A stretch of DNA of 17,816 nucleotides. Origin: UMGS755 sp045590535 (GTDB lineage Bacteria > Bacillota > Clostridia > UBA1381 > UBA9506). A program made the position numbers and the translations under genes. Below are positions 6,923 to 16,021 of the stretch, piece after piece. Below the pieces are notes generated by a model, which saw only the letters and a program-made list of their open reading frames with translations, had not been told where the DNA came from and searched no databases. The DNA lies in the NCBI GenBank assembly GCA_045590535.1, contig JAZNRE010000021.1:1-17816 (forward strand), in the 5' to 3' direction. How positions within the stretch are numbered: the first letter of the stretch is position 1; each line of letters starts with the position of its first letter.

Positions 6923-7690
6923 ATGTCGCTTCATGTTGAGCTGTTGCAACACACCGGGGATCCGGAAAAGATTATATCCGCTGCGGCAAAGCTTTGCTAT
7001 TCCAGCGCCGGCGTTGCCGACATTTTAAGCGGTCTGGATGAAACCAAGGTGCAAAGCTTTTTAAAAATGCTTATGGAAATGGGACACGAAAGCCCTATTG
7101 AACATGTGAGCTTTACCTTTGGCATTGAAGGTGTGAGCCGTGCATTACTCGCCCAAATCACCCGTCACCGTTTGGCAAGTTATTCAGTAAAATCCCAGCG
7201 CTATGTTAAAGAAGGTCAGTTTGAGTTCATCACGCCGCCGGCCATTGCAGCTGACCCTGCGGCCCACAGTCTGTATCAACAGTCTATGGCGGATGCCCAA
7301 AAGACATATAATAAGCTTGCCGACATTCTTTCAGCAAAATATTACGCTGATTTTATAAACGAAGGAATGGATGAGAAAAAAGCGAAAAACCAAGCTGAAA
7401 AAAAAGCCATTGAAGATGCACGCTTTGTGCTCCCCAATGCCTGCGAAACCAAAATGATTGTAACCATGAACGCCCGAAGCCTGATGAATTTCTTCCATCA
7501 TCGTTGCTGCACCCGTGCCCAGTGGGAAATTCAGGCCCTGGCAAACGAGATGCTTCGCCTGGTGCGAGAAGTGGCACCCACTCTCTTTGCCCTTGCCGGT
7601 CCCTCCTGCGTTGCAGGTCCCTGCCCTGAAGGCAAAATGAGCTGCGGTCGTGCTGCTGCCATGCGAAAGGAATATAAAAAGGAGAATTAA
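6923..7690 (+). CDS. thyX: Flavin-dependent thymidylate synthase ThyX
   Basis: ThyX makes dTMP from dUMP using FAD, NADPH and methylene-tetrahydrofolate, without the ThyA mechanism. The 255-residue protein carries the diagnostic motif RHRxxS...SxR as RHRLASYSVKSQR (81-93), preceded by the HESPIEHVSFTF segment (55-66) that binds flavin and dUMP. A later NARSLMNFFHHRCCTRAQWE stretch (about 178-197) is the second conserved core. A CxxxPCPEGKMSCG tail gives several cysteines near the end. ATG 6923 follows AAAGGAGG. tmk lies just after the stop with 1 nt between, so the enzyme that makes dTMP and the kinase that uses it are in one transcript. No thyA is visible in the window. Confidence 0.95.
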   Translation: MSLHVELLQHTGDPEKIISAAAKLCYSSAGVADILSGLDETKVQSFLKMLMEMGHESPIEHVSFTFGIEGVSRALLAQITRHRLASYSVKSQRYVKEGQFEFITPPAIAADPAAHSLYQQSMADAQKTYNKLADILSAKYYADFINEGMDEKKAKNQAEKKAIEDARFVLPNACETKMIVTMNARSLMNFFHHRCCTRAQWEIQALANEMLRLVREVAPTLFALAGPSCVAGPCPEGKMSCGRAAAMRKEYKKEN

Positions 7691-7691
7691 A

Positions 7692-8366
7692 ATGGGTAAG
7701 CTGATTGTCATTGAGGGTGTGGATGCCAGCGGCAAAGCCACACAAACAGAACAGCTCTATAACCGCTTATTTGCTGAATATAACAAGGTTAAAAAGATTT
7801 CCTTCCCCGACTATGAAAGCGACTTTTCATTGCCGATTAAGCGCTATTTAGCCGGTGATTTGGGCACACATGCCGACGATGTGAATGCCTTTGCTGCTTC
7901 CCTTTTCTATGCCATTGATCGTTATGCAAGCTTTAAACAAAAATGGGGGCCTTTTTATGAGGATGGAGGCATTTTGGTTGCCGACCGCTATGTCACCTCA
8001 AATTTGGTGCATCAGGCAGCCAAAATAAACGGCGATAAAAGTGATTTCATTCATTGGCTTGATGACCTTGAATATGAAAAGCTCACCCTGCCTCGTCCGG
8101 ATTTGGTTTTATTTTTGGACATGCCCCCGGCCTGCGCCCGCAAGTTGATGGCAGACCGGGCCAACAAAATTACCGGTGAGGCAGAAAAAGATATTCACGA
8201 AAAGGACGCCGGTTACTTAGAGCGAGCCTACAATAACGCCATGCACATTGCCTCTCTTTGCGGATGGCAAATTATTTCCTGTAGCGAAGGCGATCGCATT
8301 CGTTCCATTGAGGAAATTCACGAGGAAATTTATCAAATTGTGAAAATGAACATCGAGCATTCGTGA
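7692..8366 (+). CDS. tmk: Thymidylate kinase
   Basis: Tmk phosphorylates dTMP to dTDP. I chose ATG 7692, with AAAGGAG inside the end of thyX, because the family start is MGKLIVIEGVDASGK; an earlier in-frame start would add 14 unrelated residues. The 224 residues hold the P-loop (EGVDASGKATQ, 8-18), the DRY motif (98-100) that positions the nucleotide, LVLFLDMPP (138-146) and a LID-like segment with R156 (MADRANKITGEAEKDIHEKD). The P-loop has Ala-Ser where many Tmk have Gly or Arg, so the catalytic arginine is presumably the one in the LID (type II). It directly follows thyX and is the last gene before a terminator. Confidence 0.94.
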   Translation: MGKLIVIEGVDASGKATQTEQLYNRLFAEYNKVKKISFPDYESDFSLPIKRYLAGDLGTHADDVNAFAASLFYAIDRYASFKQKWGPFYEDGGILVADRYVTSNLVHQAAKINGDKSDFIHWLDDLEYEKLTLPRPDLVLFLDMPPACARKLMADRANKITGEAEKDIHEKDAGYLERAYNNAMHIASLCGWQIISCSEGDRIRSIEEIHEEIYQIVKMNIEHS

Positions 8367-8394
8367 GATAAAAAGAGAAAAACGAAGAAAAACG

Positions 8395-8450
8395 GACTTT
8401 GTTAAAAGTATTTTAAATTTTTTTAAAATACCTCTTGACAAAGTCTTTTT
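8395..8450 (+). terminator. Long hairpin terminator after tmk, overlapping the rplM promoter
   Basis: GACTTTGT (8395-8402) pairs with ACAAAGTC (8438-8445), and inside it GTATTTTAAA (8408-8417) pairs with TTTAAAATAC (8422-8431) around a TTTT loop. The parts between form a small internal loop. TTTTT (8446-8450) follows. This closes the rarA-to-tmk run, and its 3' arm contains the -35 box of the rplM promoter. Confidence 0.82.
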
Positions 8451-8463
8451 CATGGATTATAAT
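8435..8463 (+). promoter_or_regulatory. Consensus sigma-A promoter of rplM-rpsI
   Basis: TTGACA (8435-8440) and TATAAT (8458-8463) are perfect hexamers with a 17-bp spacer. An AT-rich palindrome lies directly upstream and could act as an UP-like element. The leader to the rplM ATG is about 45-50 nt. Confidence 0.88.
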
Positions 8464-8517
8464 AGTTAATGTTGCATTTTGAAAATAATGTTAAAACGAT
8501 ACAGGAGGTAAAGATTT

Positions 8518-8955
8518 ATGAGTACATTTATGGCTAAAGCTCATGAACTGCAAAGACAATGGTATATCATAGATGCTGATGGCAAGCCCTTAGGCAGAGT
8601 GGCAGCACAAGCTGCAGCAATTCTGCGTGGCAAACATAAGCCCGAATTCACCCCGCATTGCGACTGTGGTGATCATGTGATTATCATCAATGCAGCTAAA
8701 GCTGTTTTAACCGGCAAAAAGTTAGAACAGAAGACTTATTACAGACACACAGGTTACGTTGGTGGCATCAAAGCTGTTCGTTATGACAAGCTGATGAACG
8801 AGCGTCCTGAATTTGCTATGACCAAGGCAATCAAAGGCATGCTGCCCCACAACACCGTGGGTGCCCTGGCTGCTAAGAGACTGCGTGTTTACGCAGGCGA
8901 TGCTCACGAGCATGCAGCACAGAAGCCCGAAGCCTGGACACAGGAAATTAAATAA
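8518..8955 (+). CDS. rplM: 50S ribosomal protein L13
   Basis: L13 is an early-assembly protein of the large subunit. The 145-residue sequence is typical: WYIIDADGKPLGRVAAQAAA (16-35), LRGKHKPEFTPHCDCGDHV, TGKKLEQKTYYRHTGYVGG, the signature around MLPHNTVGALAAKRLRVYAG, and a short EAWTQEIK end. AGGAGG (8503-8508) lies 9 nt before ATG 8518; an internal ATG at codon 5 is less well placed. The gene has its own consensus promoter and is followed after 15 nt by rpsI, the standard L13-S9 pair. The leader is short, and I could not recognise a defined L13 leader structure in it. Confidence 0.96.
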   Translation: MSTFMAKAHELQRQWYIIDADGKPLGRVAAQAAAILRGKHKPEFTPHCDCGDHVIIINAAKAVLTGKKLEQKTYYRHTGYVGGIKAVRYDKLMNERPEFAMTKAIKGMLPHNTVGALAAKRLRVYAGDAHEHAAQKPEAWTQEIK

Positions 8956-8970
8956 GGAGGTTTGTGAGAA

Positions 8971-9363
8971 ATGGCAGAATTATTTTATGGTACCGGAAGA
9001 AGAAAAAAATCAATCGCCAGAGTAAGACTGGTTGCCGGTCAGGGCGATATCACAATAAACAACCGTTCTTTAGATGATTATTTTGGTTTGGAAACCTTAA
9101 AGGTTATTGTTAGACAGCCCCTGGTTGCTACCAAAACTGAAGGTAAGTACAATGTAATCGTTAATGTTGTTGGTGGCGGTTTTACCGGTCAGGCCGGTGC
9201 AATCCGTCATGGTATTGCAAGAGCTCTGTTAGAGGTTGATGCTGAAACCTATCGTCCCATTCTGAAGAAGGCCGGATTCTTAACCCGTGACCCCAGAATG
9301 AAGGAAAGAAAGAAGTACGGCTTGAAAGCTGCTCGTCGTGCTCCCCAGTTCTCAAAGCGTTAA
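8971..9363 (+). CDS. rpsI: 30S ribosomal protein S9
   Basis: S9 is a small-subunit head protein whose C-terminal tail reaches the P-site tRNA. The 130-residue protein has the expected start (FYGTGRRKKSIARVRLVAG, 5-23), the central GGGFTGQAGAIRHGIARAL segment (67-85) and the canonical basic end KYGLKAARRAPQFSKR with the invariant final Lys-Arg. ATG 8971 has AAGGAGG 10 nt upstream, at the end of rplM. It is the last gene of the two-gene rplM operon, followed by a strong terminator 15 nt on. Confidence 0.96.
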   Translation: MAELFYGTGRRKKSIARVRLVAGQGDITINNRSLDDYFGLETLKVIVRQPLVATKTEGKYNVIVNVVGGGFTGQAGAIRHGIARALLEVDAETYRPILKKAGFLTRDPRMKERKKYGLKAARRAPQFSKR

Positions 9364-9378
9364 TTTTGGTTTGTTGTC

Positions 9379-9411
9379 AAAACCGCAAGCAAATATGCTT
9401 GCGGTTTTTTT
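9379..9411 (+). terminator. Intrinsic terminator of rplM-rpsI
   Basis: Bases 9379-9391 pair with 9396-9408 in a 13-bp perfect stem with an AATA loop, GC-rich at its centre (CCGCAAGC/GCTTGCGG) and ending in a run of seven T (9405-9411). Confidence 0.93.
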
Positions 9412-9448
9412 GTTGTAGCGCATGCAAAACTACACCTCTTTCAAATAT

Positions 9449-9494
9449 CCCTCCACCACCTTCGGTGGTCCCCCTCCCTTTAGGCAAGGGAGGC
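9449..9494. repeat. Double-hairpin, repeat-like element
   Basis: Two adjacent inverted repeats lie here: ACCACC/GGTGGT (9455-9460, 9464-9469, loop TTC) and CCTCCCTT/AAGGGAGG (9473-9480, 9486-9493, loop TAGGC). Paired C-rich and G-rich hairpins of this style recur in many Clostridia genomes as dispersed intergenic repeats. Only one copy is in the window, so that it is repeated is inferred from memory of similar sequences. Confidence 0.5.
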
Positions 9495-9521
9495 TTTGTT
9501 CATCCGCTAAGCTTATATAAC

Positions 9522-9560
9522 AAAACCCCTGATGGCGTGTGCTATCAGGGGTTTCATTTT
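9522..9560. terminator. Bidirectional terminator between rpsI and azlD
   Basis: Bases 9523-9536 pair with 9541-9554 (14 bp, one G-U) around a GTGT loop, with CATTTTTATT on the plus side and TTTTGTTATA on the minus side. It lies 16 nt past the azlD stop, so it most likely ends the gyrB-gyrA-XRE-azlD transcript and backs up the rpsI terminator. Confidence 0.83.
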
Positions 9561-9570
9561 TATTAGATTA

Positions 9571-9870
9571 TTAAAAGAATAAACCAGTTATAAAAGCCGC
9601 TGCGCATGCCCCCATAGCCACAATCAGCAAAGAGCACCTGCAAACTGCTAAAATCACCGCTAGCACCAGCGCCGCCCCGGCACAAAGGGGATTTTCCCCC
9701 TCATAGAGCATGTGAGGCAGGGTCATCGCCGCCAGCACGGCATAGGGAATGTAAGCAAAGAAATATTGCAAAAAGGGCGACTTAACCTTTTCACGACACA
9801 AGGTAAAAGGCAGGGCACGAATGAGATAGGTCACACCGGCCATAACCACTAAATAGATGAAAACCTTCAA
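9571..9870 (-). CDS. azlD: AzlD family branched-chain amino acid export subunit
   Basis: A 99-residue membrane protein of the AzlD family (PF05437). In the known system AzlD works with the larger AzlC to export branched-chain amino acids. The family start is clear (VTYLIRALPFTLCREKVKSP, 13-32), with YIPYAVLAAMTLPHMLYEG next, then two strongly hydrophobic helices near 63-80 and 81-98. It starts at TTG with GGGGGAGG only 4 nt upstream, closer than usual. No azlC is adjacent: upstream lies the XRE regulator gene with an 11-nt gap. It is the last gene of the gyrB-gyrA run. The family is fairly sure; whether it functions without AzlC is unknown. Confidence 0.87.
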   Translation of the reverse strand: MKVFIYLVVMAGVTYLIRALPFTLCREKVKSPFLQYFFAYIPYAVLAAMTLPHMLYEGENPLCAGAALVLAVILAVCRCSLLIVAMGACAAAFITGLFF

Positions 9871-9881
9871 GCCGCCTCCCC

Positions 9882-10103
9882 CTATTCTGATTTTTCCTCA
9901 TCGTCGGCAAGACCCAAAATCCAATCGGCTGAAGCCTTATAAAAACGGCACAGCTTCATAAGGTGCTCAATGGGCAGGGATCGAACACCCAGTTCATATT
10001 TTGAATAAACCTGTTGCCGAATCCCCAACACCTCTGCGATCTTTTTCTGTGTCAGGCGACGCTCTTCACGCAAATCACGGATTCTGTCGTTATAATGCTT
10101 CAT
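9882..10103 (-). CDS. Small XRE-family helix-turn-helix regulator
   Basis: A 73-residue protein that is nearly all one Cro/C1-type helix-turn-helix domain: RIRDLREERRLTQKKIAEVL, then GIRQQVYSKYELGVRSLPIE (recognition helix about 28-36), and LMKLCRFYKASADWILG, the standard fourth and fifth helices. A short acidic tail (ADDEEKSE) follows. I chose the ATG ending at 10103; an in-frame GTG one codon earlier (10104-10106) also fits the AGGAG site. It lies 34 nt after gyrA and 11 nt before azlD, all on one strand. Whether it controls azlD, gyrase or itself cannot be read from sequence; I see no separate promoter in the 34-nt gap. Confidence 0.88.
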   Translation of the reverse strand: MKHYNDRIRDLREERRLTQKKIAEVLGIRQQVYSKYELGVRSLPIEHLMKLCRFYKASADWILGLADDEEKSE

Positions 10104-10137
10104 CACATCACGCTCCTGTCATTTTGTTATGACTTAA

Positions 10138-12669
10138 TCACGCCTGGGCTTCGGGTGCTTCTGCACCATCTGGCTGTTGAGCGGTTTCTTCAACGATTTC
10201 TTCATCGTCTTCTTTTTCTTCTGTTTTTGCGGCACTCACAACCTGAACACCGTCTAAACGCATCAGACGAACACCCTTGGTTAAACGACCAATGCGGCTA
10301 ACTTCGGCGGTCTTCATACGAATGATGGTACCGTCGGAGGTAATCAGCATAACATCGTCACCCTCTGTTACAACAGAGATGCTTGCAATGCGACCGGTGG
10401 TTTCAGAAATGCGGTATGTATTCACGCCCTGGCCACCACGGTTCTGGGTTTTATATTCGGTGAGCGGTGTCTTTTTGCCATAGCCGTTTTCTGTAACAAC
10501 CAAAAGGTCCGCATCCTCAACAGCTACGCCCATACCGATGACATAATCGTCCTTGGATGCCAGACGAATACCACGAACACCGTGGGACACACGACCCAGG
10601 GGACGGGCGTCGCTTTCATTAAAGCGGATACACATACCGCCCTTTGTGGCCAGCAGAATGTCCTGCTCGCCGTCGGTGAGCGCCACATTGATGAGCTCGT
10701 CATCCTCGTCTAAAACAATGGCAGCTAGGCCACCTTTTCTGGCGGTGTTATACGCCATGAAGTTTGTCTTTTTAACAACACCTTTGCGAGTTGCAAAGAA
10801 CAGATATTTGTTTTCTTCAAATTCCTTCACGCAAATGGTGGCGGTTACCTTTTCATCCTGGTCAAGCTGCAACAGGTTTACAATGGCTGTGCCCTTTGCC
10901 TGTCTGCCGGCTTCCGGAATCTGGTAAGCCTTTAAGCGATACATTTTGCCCTTATTGGTGAAGAACAGAACATGGTTGTGGGTGCTGGTTACAAACAGGC
11001 GCTCCACAAAATCTTCTTCTCTTGTGGTGATGCCTGTAATGCCACGACCGCCACGACGCTGCGATTTATAAGTATCAGCCGGCAGACGCTTAATGTAACC
11101 AAAGTGAGTCAGAGTGATAACCACATCTTCTTCTTCAATTAAGTCTTCAATGTCAATTTCATCTTCAGAGTCTAAAAGCTCTGTTTTTCTCTCGTCACCA
11201 TAGCGGTCACGAATTTCTATGAGCTCATCTTTAATCTGTTCCATGAGCTTGGATTTATCCGATAAGAGCAAGTTGAATTCTTTGATTTTTTCAGCCAGCT
11301 CCATGTACTCGGCTTCAATTTTCTCGCCGTTCAGCCGCTGCAGCTGCGCAAGACGCATGTCCAAAACGCTCTGGGCTTGAATTTCAGACATAGAGAAGCG
11401 CTCCATCAATCTCTCTTTTGCATCGTCATAAGAGCTTCTGATGATTTGAATGATTTCGTCAATGTTATCAAGAGCTATGCGCAAACCCTCTAAAATGTGC
11501 ATTCTGGCTTCGGCTTTTTCCAAATCGAACCGTGTCCGGCGGGTCACGATTTCTTCCTGGAAGTTAATGAAATGGTCTAAAACTTCCATCAGGCCCATGG
11601 TTTTGGGTCTGCCGTCGTGAATGGCCAAAAGGTTAACGGAGAAACTATCCTGCAACCTTGTGTATTTATAAAGCTGATTTAAAACCACATGGGGATTGGC
11701 ATCACGCTTTAAGGAAATATCCACACGAATACCAACACGGTCTGAGGAGTGGTCATCAATATCGGAAAGACCTTCAATGCGCTTGTCCTTAACAAGCTCA
11801 GCAATGGACTCAACCAGCATCTTTTTGTTAACCTGATAAGGCAGTTCTTTAATGATGATGGAAGAGGTGCCGTCGCTGTGCTCTTCAATCTCGGTTTTGG
11901 CACGAACAATGATGCGGCCACGACCGGTTTCATAAGCACTGATGATGCCACGTTTGCCCATGATGGATGCACCTGTGGGGAAATCAGGACCTTTGATGTA
12001 TTCCATAATCTCCGGCAGGGTAATCTCGGGGTTTTCGATTTTTGCAATAACACCGTCTAAAACTTCGGTTAAGTTGTGAGGCGGAATGTTGGTTGCCATA
12101 CCCACAGCAATACCTGAGCTGCCGTTAATGAGCAGGGTGGGAATTCGTGTGGGCAAAACGGTGGGCTCTACTCTCTTTTCATCAAAGTTGGGCAGAAAGT
12201 CAACCGTGTTCTTTTCAATGTTTTCAAGCATCACATTGGCGAGCTTACTCATTCTGGCCTCAGTATAACGGTAAGCAGCCGGTGGGTCACCGTCCACAGA
12301 ACCAAAGTTACCATGACCGTCAATGAGCATGTAACGCATGGAGAAATCCTGCGCCAAACGAACCATGGCATCGTAAACAGAAGCATCACCGTGAGGATGA
12401 TAGCGACCGATAACATTACCAACGGTGGTAGCCGATTTAAAGAAGGGCTTATCGTAGGTCAGATGTTCTTCATGCATAGAATAAAGAATTCTTCTGTGAA
12501 CAGGCTTTAAACCGTCACGAACATCCGGCAGAGCACGGCTCACAATAACGCTCATGGCGTAGTCAATAAACGCCTCACGCATTCTTTTTTCTATGTCAAT
12601 ATCAACAATTTTTTGTGATTCAAAATATTCCTCAAAATGAGAATCTTCATATTTTTTATTTTTAGCCAT
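10138..12669 (-). CDS. gyrA: DNA gyrase subunit A
   Basis: GyrA carries the breakage-reunion activity of gyrase, which adds negative supercoils. I chose the ATG at 12667-12669 because GAGGTG lies 6 nt upstream; a GTG 9 nt earlier overlaps that site. The 843 residues hold the winged-helix region with YHPHGDASVYDAM, the catalytic tyrosine Y135 (AAYRYTEARM), the coiled-coil arm, and a C-terminal pinwheel with the GyrA box QRRGGRG (537-543), which marks gyrase rather than topoisomerase IV. The tail is acidic (EEKEDDEEIVEE). Where E. coli has Ser83-Ala84 this protein has Ala96-Ser97, while Asp87 is kept. It follows gyrB with a 14-nt gap. Confidence 0.97.
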   Translation of the reverse strand: MAKNKKYEDSHFEEYFESQKIVDIDIEKRMREAFIDYAMSVIVSRALPDVRDGLKPVHRRILYSMHEEHLTYDKPFFKSATTVGNVIGRYHPHGDASVYDAMVRLAQDFSMRYMLIDGHGNFGSVDGDPPAAYRYTEARMSKLANVMLENIEKNTVDFLPNFDEKRVEPTVLPTRIPTLLINGSSGIAVGMATNIPPHNLTEVLDGVIAKIENPEITLPEIMEYIKGPDFPTGASIMGKRGIISAYETGRGRIIVRAKTEIEEHSDGTSSIIIKELPYQVNKKMLVESIAELVKDKRIEGLSDIDDHSSDRVGIRVDISLKRDANPHVVLNQLYKYTRLQDSFSVNLLAIHDGRPKTMGLMEVLDHFINFQEEIVTRRTRFDLEKAEARMHILEGLRIALDNIDEIIQIIRSSYDDAKERLMERFSMSEIQAQSVLDMRLAQLQRLNGEKIEAEYMELAEKIKEFNLLLSDKSKLMEQIKDELIEIRDRYGDERKTELLDSEDEIDIEDLIEEEDVVITLTHFGYIKRLPADTYKSQRRGGRGITGITTREEDFVERLFVTSTHNHVLFFTNKGKMYRLKAYQIPEAGRQAKGTAIVNLLQLDQDEKVTATICVKEFEENKYLFFATRKGVVKKTNFMAYNTARKGGLAAIVLDEDDELINVALTDGEQDILLATKGGMCIRFNESDARPLGRVSHGVRGIRLASKDDYVIGMGVAVEDADLLVVTENGYGKKTPLTEYKTQNRGGQGVNTYRISETTGRIASISVVTEGDDVMLITSDGTIIRMKTAEVSRIGRLTKGVRLMRLDGVQVVSAAKTEEKEDDEEIVEETAQQPDGAEAPEAQA

Positions 12670-12683
12670 TTCAATCACCTCAA

Positions 12684-14621
<1,938 letters not shown>

Positions 14622-14677
14622 TTTTACCTCCGATGATGGCTTTTGCCGAATTGCTTTCAAAAATAGCCTTCTGTTAT

Positions 14678-14706
14678 ATTATACCATAAAACAATATAAA
14701 AAGCAA
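14678..14706 (-). promoter_or_regulatory. Promoter of gyrB-gyrA
   Basis: On the minus strand TTGCTT (14701-14706) and TATAAT (14678-14683) are 17 bp apart, and a TG one base before the -10 box makes an extended -10 element. The leader to the gyrB ATG is about 50 nt. Confidence 0.8.
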
Positions 14707-14763
14707 GGTTTTTATTAAAAAAGAATATAGGGGCAATTTTGGCGTTGTGTTGTTTTTTAAGCC

Positions 14764-14796
14764 AAAAAAATAACGCTCTGCCAAAAGCAGAGCGTT
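14764..14796 (-). terminator. Intrinsic terminator of ychF
   Basis: AACGCTCTGC (14772-14781) pairs with GCAGAGCGTT (14787-14796) in a perfect 10-bp stem with a 5-nt loop. On the minus strand a run of seven T follows (14764-14770). It starts 28 nt after the ychF stop. Confidence 0.92.
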
Positions 14797-14824
14797 CCTT
14801 TTTTATCTCATTCAAATAAAAGCA

Positions 14825-15922
14825 TTAAACATTAAAGCGGAAAAGCACGACATCGCCGTCTTCCATGACATATTCCTTGCCTTCAGACCGCACCAGGCCC
14901 TTCTCTTTGGCCGCTGTCATGCTGCCGCAGTCAATCAAGTCCCTGTAAGCCACAACCTCAGCACGAATAAAGCCTTTTTCAAAGTCGGTATGGATTTTGC
15001 CGGCAGCTCCCGGTGCTTTTGTGCCGCGGGTGATGGTCCAGGCGCGCACCTCGGGTTCGCCTGCGGTTAAGTAGCTGATGAGACCCAAAAGCTTATAGCT
15101 CTTTTTCACCAAACGGTCAAGACCGGATTCGGCTATGCCCAGCTCCTCTAAAAATTCCATTTTTTCTTCAGGCTCCAGAGCCGATACATCTTCTTCAATT
15201 TTAGCGGAAATAGGCATTACTTCTGAACCTTCTGCCTCGGCCATTTCCGTCAGCTCTTTCACCATGTGGTTGTTTTCAATGCCGCCGATGAAATCATCTT
15301 CTGAAACATTGGCTGCATAGAGCACAGGTTTTAAGGTGAGCAAGGGTAAATCCCGCAAAATTTCGGCCTCTTCTTCAGAAAAAGCTTTGGCACGGGCGGG
15401 CTTGCCTGCCTCTAAAAGCACTTTCAATTCTTCTAACAGGTCAAGCTCTTGCTGATATTTCTTTTCACCGGATTTCATCATTTTCTTTGTTCTGTCAATG
15501 CGTTTTTCCAGCATTTCCAAATCGGCAAAAATCAGCTCAAGCTGAATGGTTTCAACATCGCGCAGGGGGGATACAGAGCCCTCAACATGCACAATGTTAT
15601 CGTCTTCAAAGCAGCGCACCACATGGACAATGGCATCCACCTCACGAATGTGTGATAAAAACTTATTACCAAGACCTTCGCCCCGGCTGGCGCCCTTAAC
15701 AAGACCGGCAATGTCAACAAACTCAATCACCGCATAGGTCACCTTTTGGGGATGATACATGTCGGCAAGCACATCTAAGCGCTCATCCGGCACGGGCACC
15801 ACGCCCACATTGGGCTCAATGGTGCAAAAGGGATAGTTGGCCGATTCAGCACCGGCCTGGGTGATGGCATTAAAGAGTGTTGACTTGCCCACATTGGGAA
15901 GACCTACTATACCTAATTTCAT
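14825..15922 (-). CDS. ychF: Redox-regulated ATPase YchF (Obg/Ola1 family)
   Basis: YchF is a ribosome-associated P-loop protein of the Obg-like group that prefers ATP over GTP. The 365 residues show G1 GLPNVGKST (7-15), G2 region NYPFCTIEPNVG (29-40), G3 DIAG (70-73, in VDIAGLVKGASRGEGLGNKF) and a changed G4, NVSE (205-208) in place of NKxD, the known basis of the ATP preference. A coiled-coil arm (about 133-170) and C-terminal TGS domain (from about 280, ending EDGDVVLFRFNV) complete the family plan. The start ATG has AAGGAG about 12 nt upstream, a long spacing. The 98-nt gap before it ends at a mobile-element integrase, and I see no clear promoter in that gap. Confidence 0.95.
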   Translation of the reverse strand: MKLGIVGLPNVGKSTLFNAITQAGAESANYPFCTIEPNVGVVPVPDERLDVLADMYHPQKVTYAVIEFVDIAGLVKGASRGEGLGNKFLSHIREVDAIVHVVRCFEDDNIVHVEGSVSPLRDVETIQLELIFADLEMLEKRIDRTKKMMKSGEKKYQQELDLLEELKVLLEAGKPARAKAFSEEEAEILRDLPLLTLKPVLYAANVSEDDFIGGIENNHMVKELTEMAEAEGSEVMPISAKIEEDVSALEPEEKMEFLEELGIAESGLDRLVKKSYKLLGLISYLTAGEPEVRAWTITRGTKAPGAAGKIHTDFEKGFIRAEVVAYRDLIDCGSMTAAKEKGLVRSEGKEYVMEDGDVVLFRFNV

Positions 15923-15977
15923 ATTTATTTACATCTCCTTTGATTTCAGGGACTTTGAGGGTTTTGAGTAAGAGTTT

Positions 15978-16021
15978 TACACCATTTCTACACCATTCTT
16001 ACACCAATTTTACACCACAGT
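15978..16021. repeat. Four 11-bp phased direct repeats at the integrase 3' end
   Basis: TACACCA occurs at 15978, 15989, 16000 and 16011, an exact 11-bp period, with variable AT-rich tails. It sits between the integrase stop and ychF. Tn916-type integrases bind short direct repeats inside the element ends through their N-terminal domain, so these are likely arm-type integrase sites near one element end. Confidence 0.7.

Noticed and set aside
8464..8517. Structured L13 leader before rplM
   Set aside because: The leader is only about 50 nt and I could not draw a convincing conserved structure by eye.
14735..14767. TTTTGGC/GCCAAAA inverted repeat upstream of gyrB
   Set aside because: Only 7 bp with a long loop in an AT-rich gap beside a clear terminator; it may be chance.
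15978..16021. Regular repeats that might be a CRISPR array
   Set aside because: The repeat unit is 7 bp with a 4-bp tail at an 11-bp step, far too short for repeats and spacers, and no cas genes are near.
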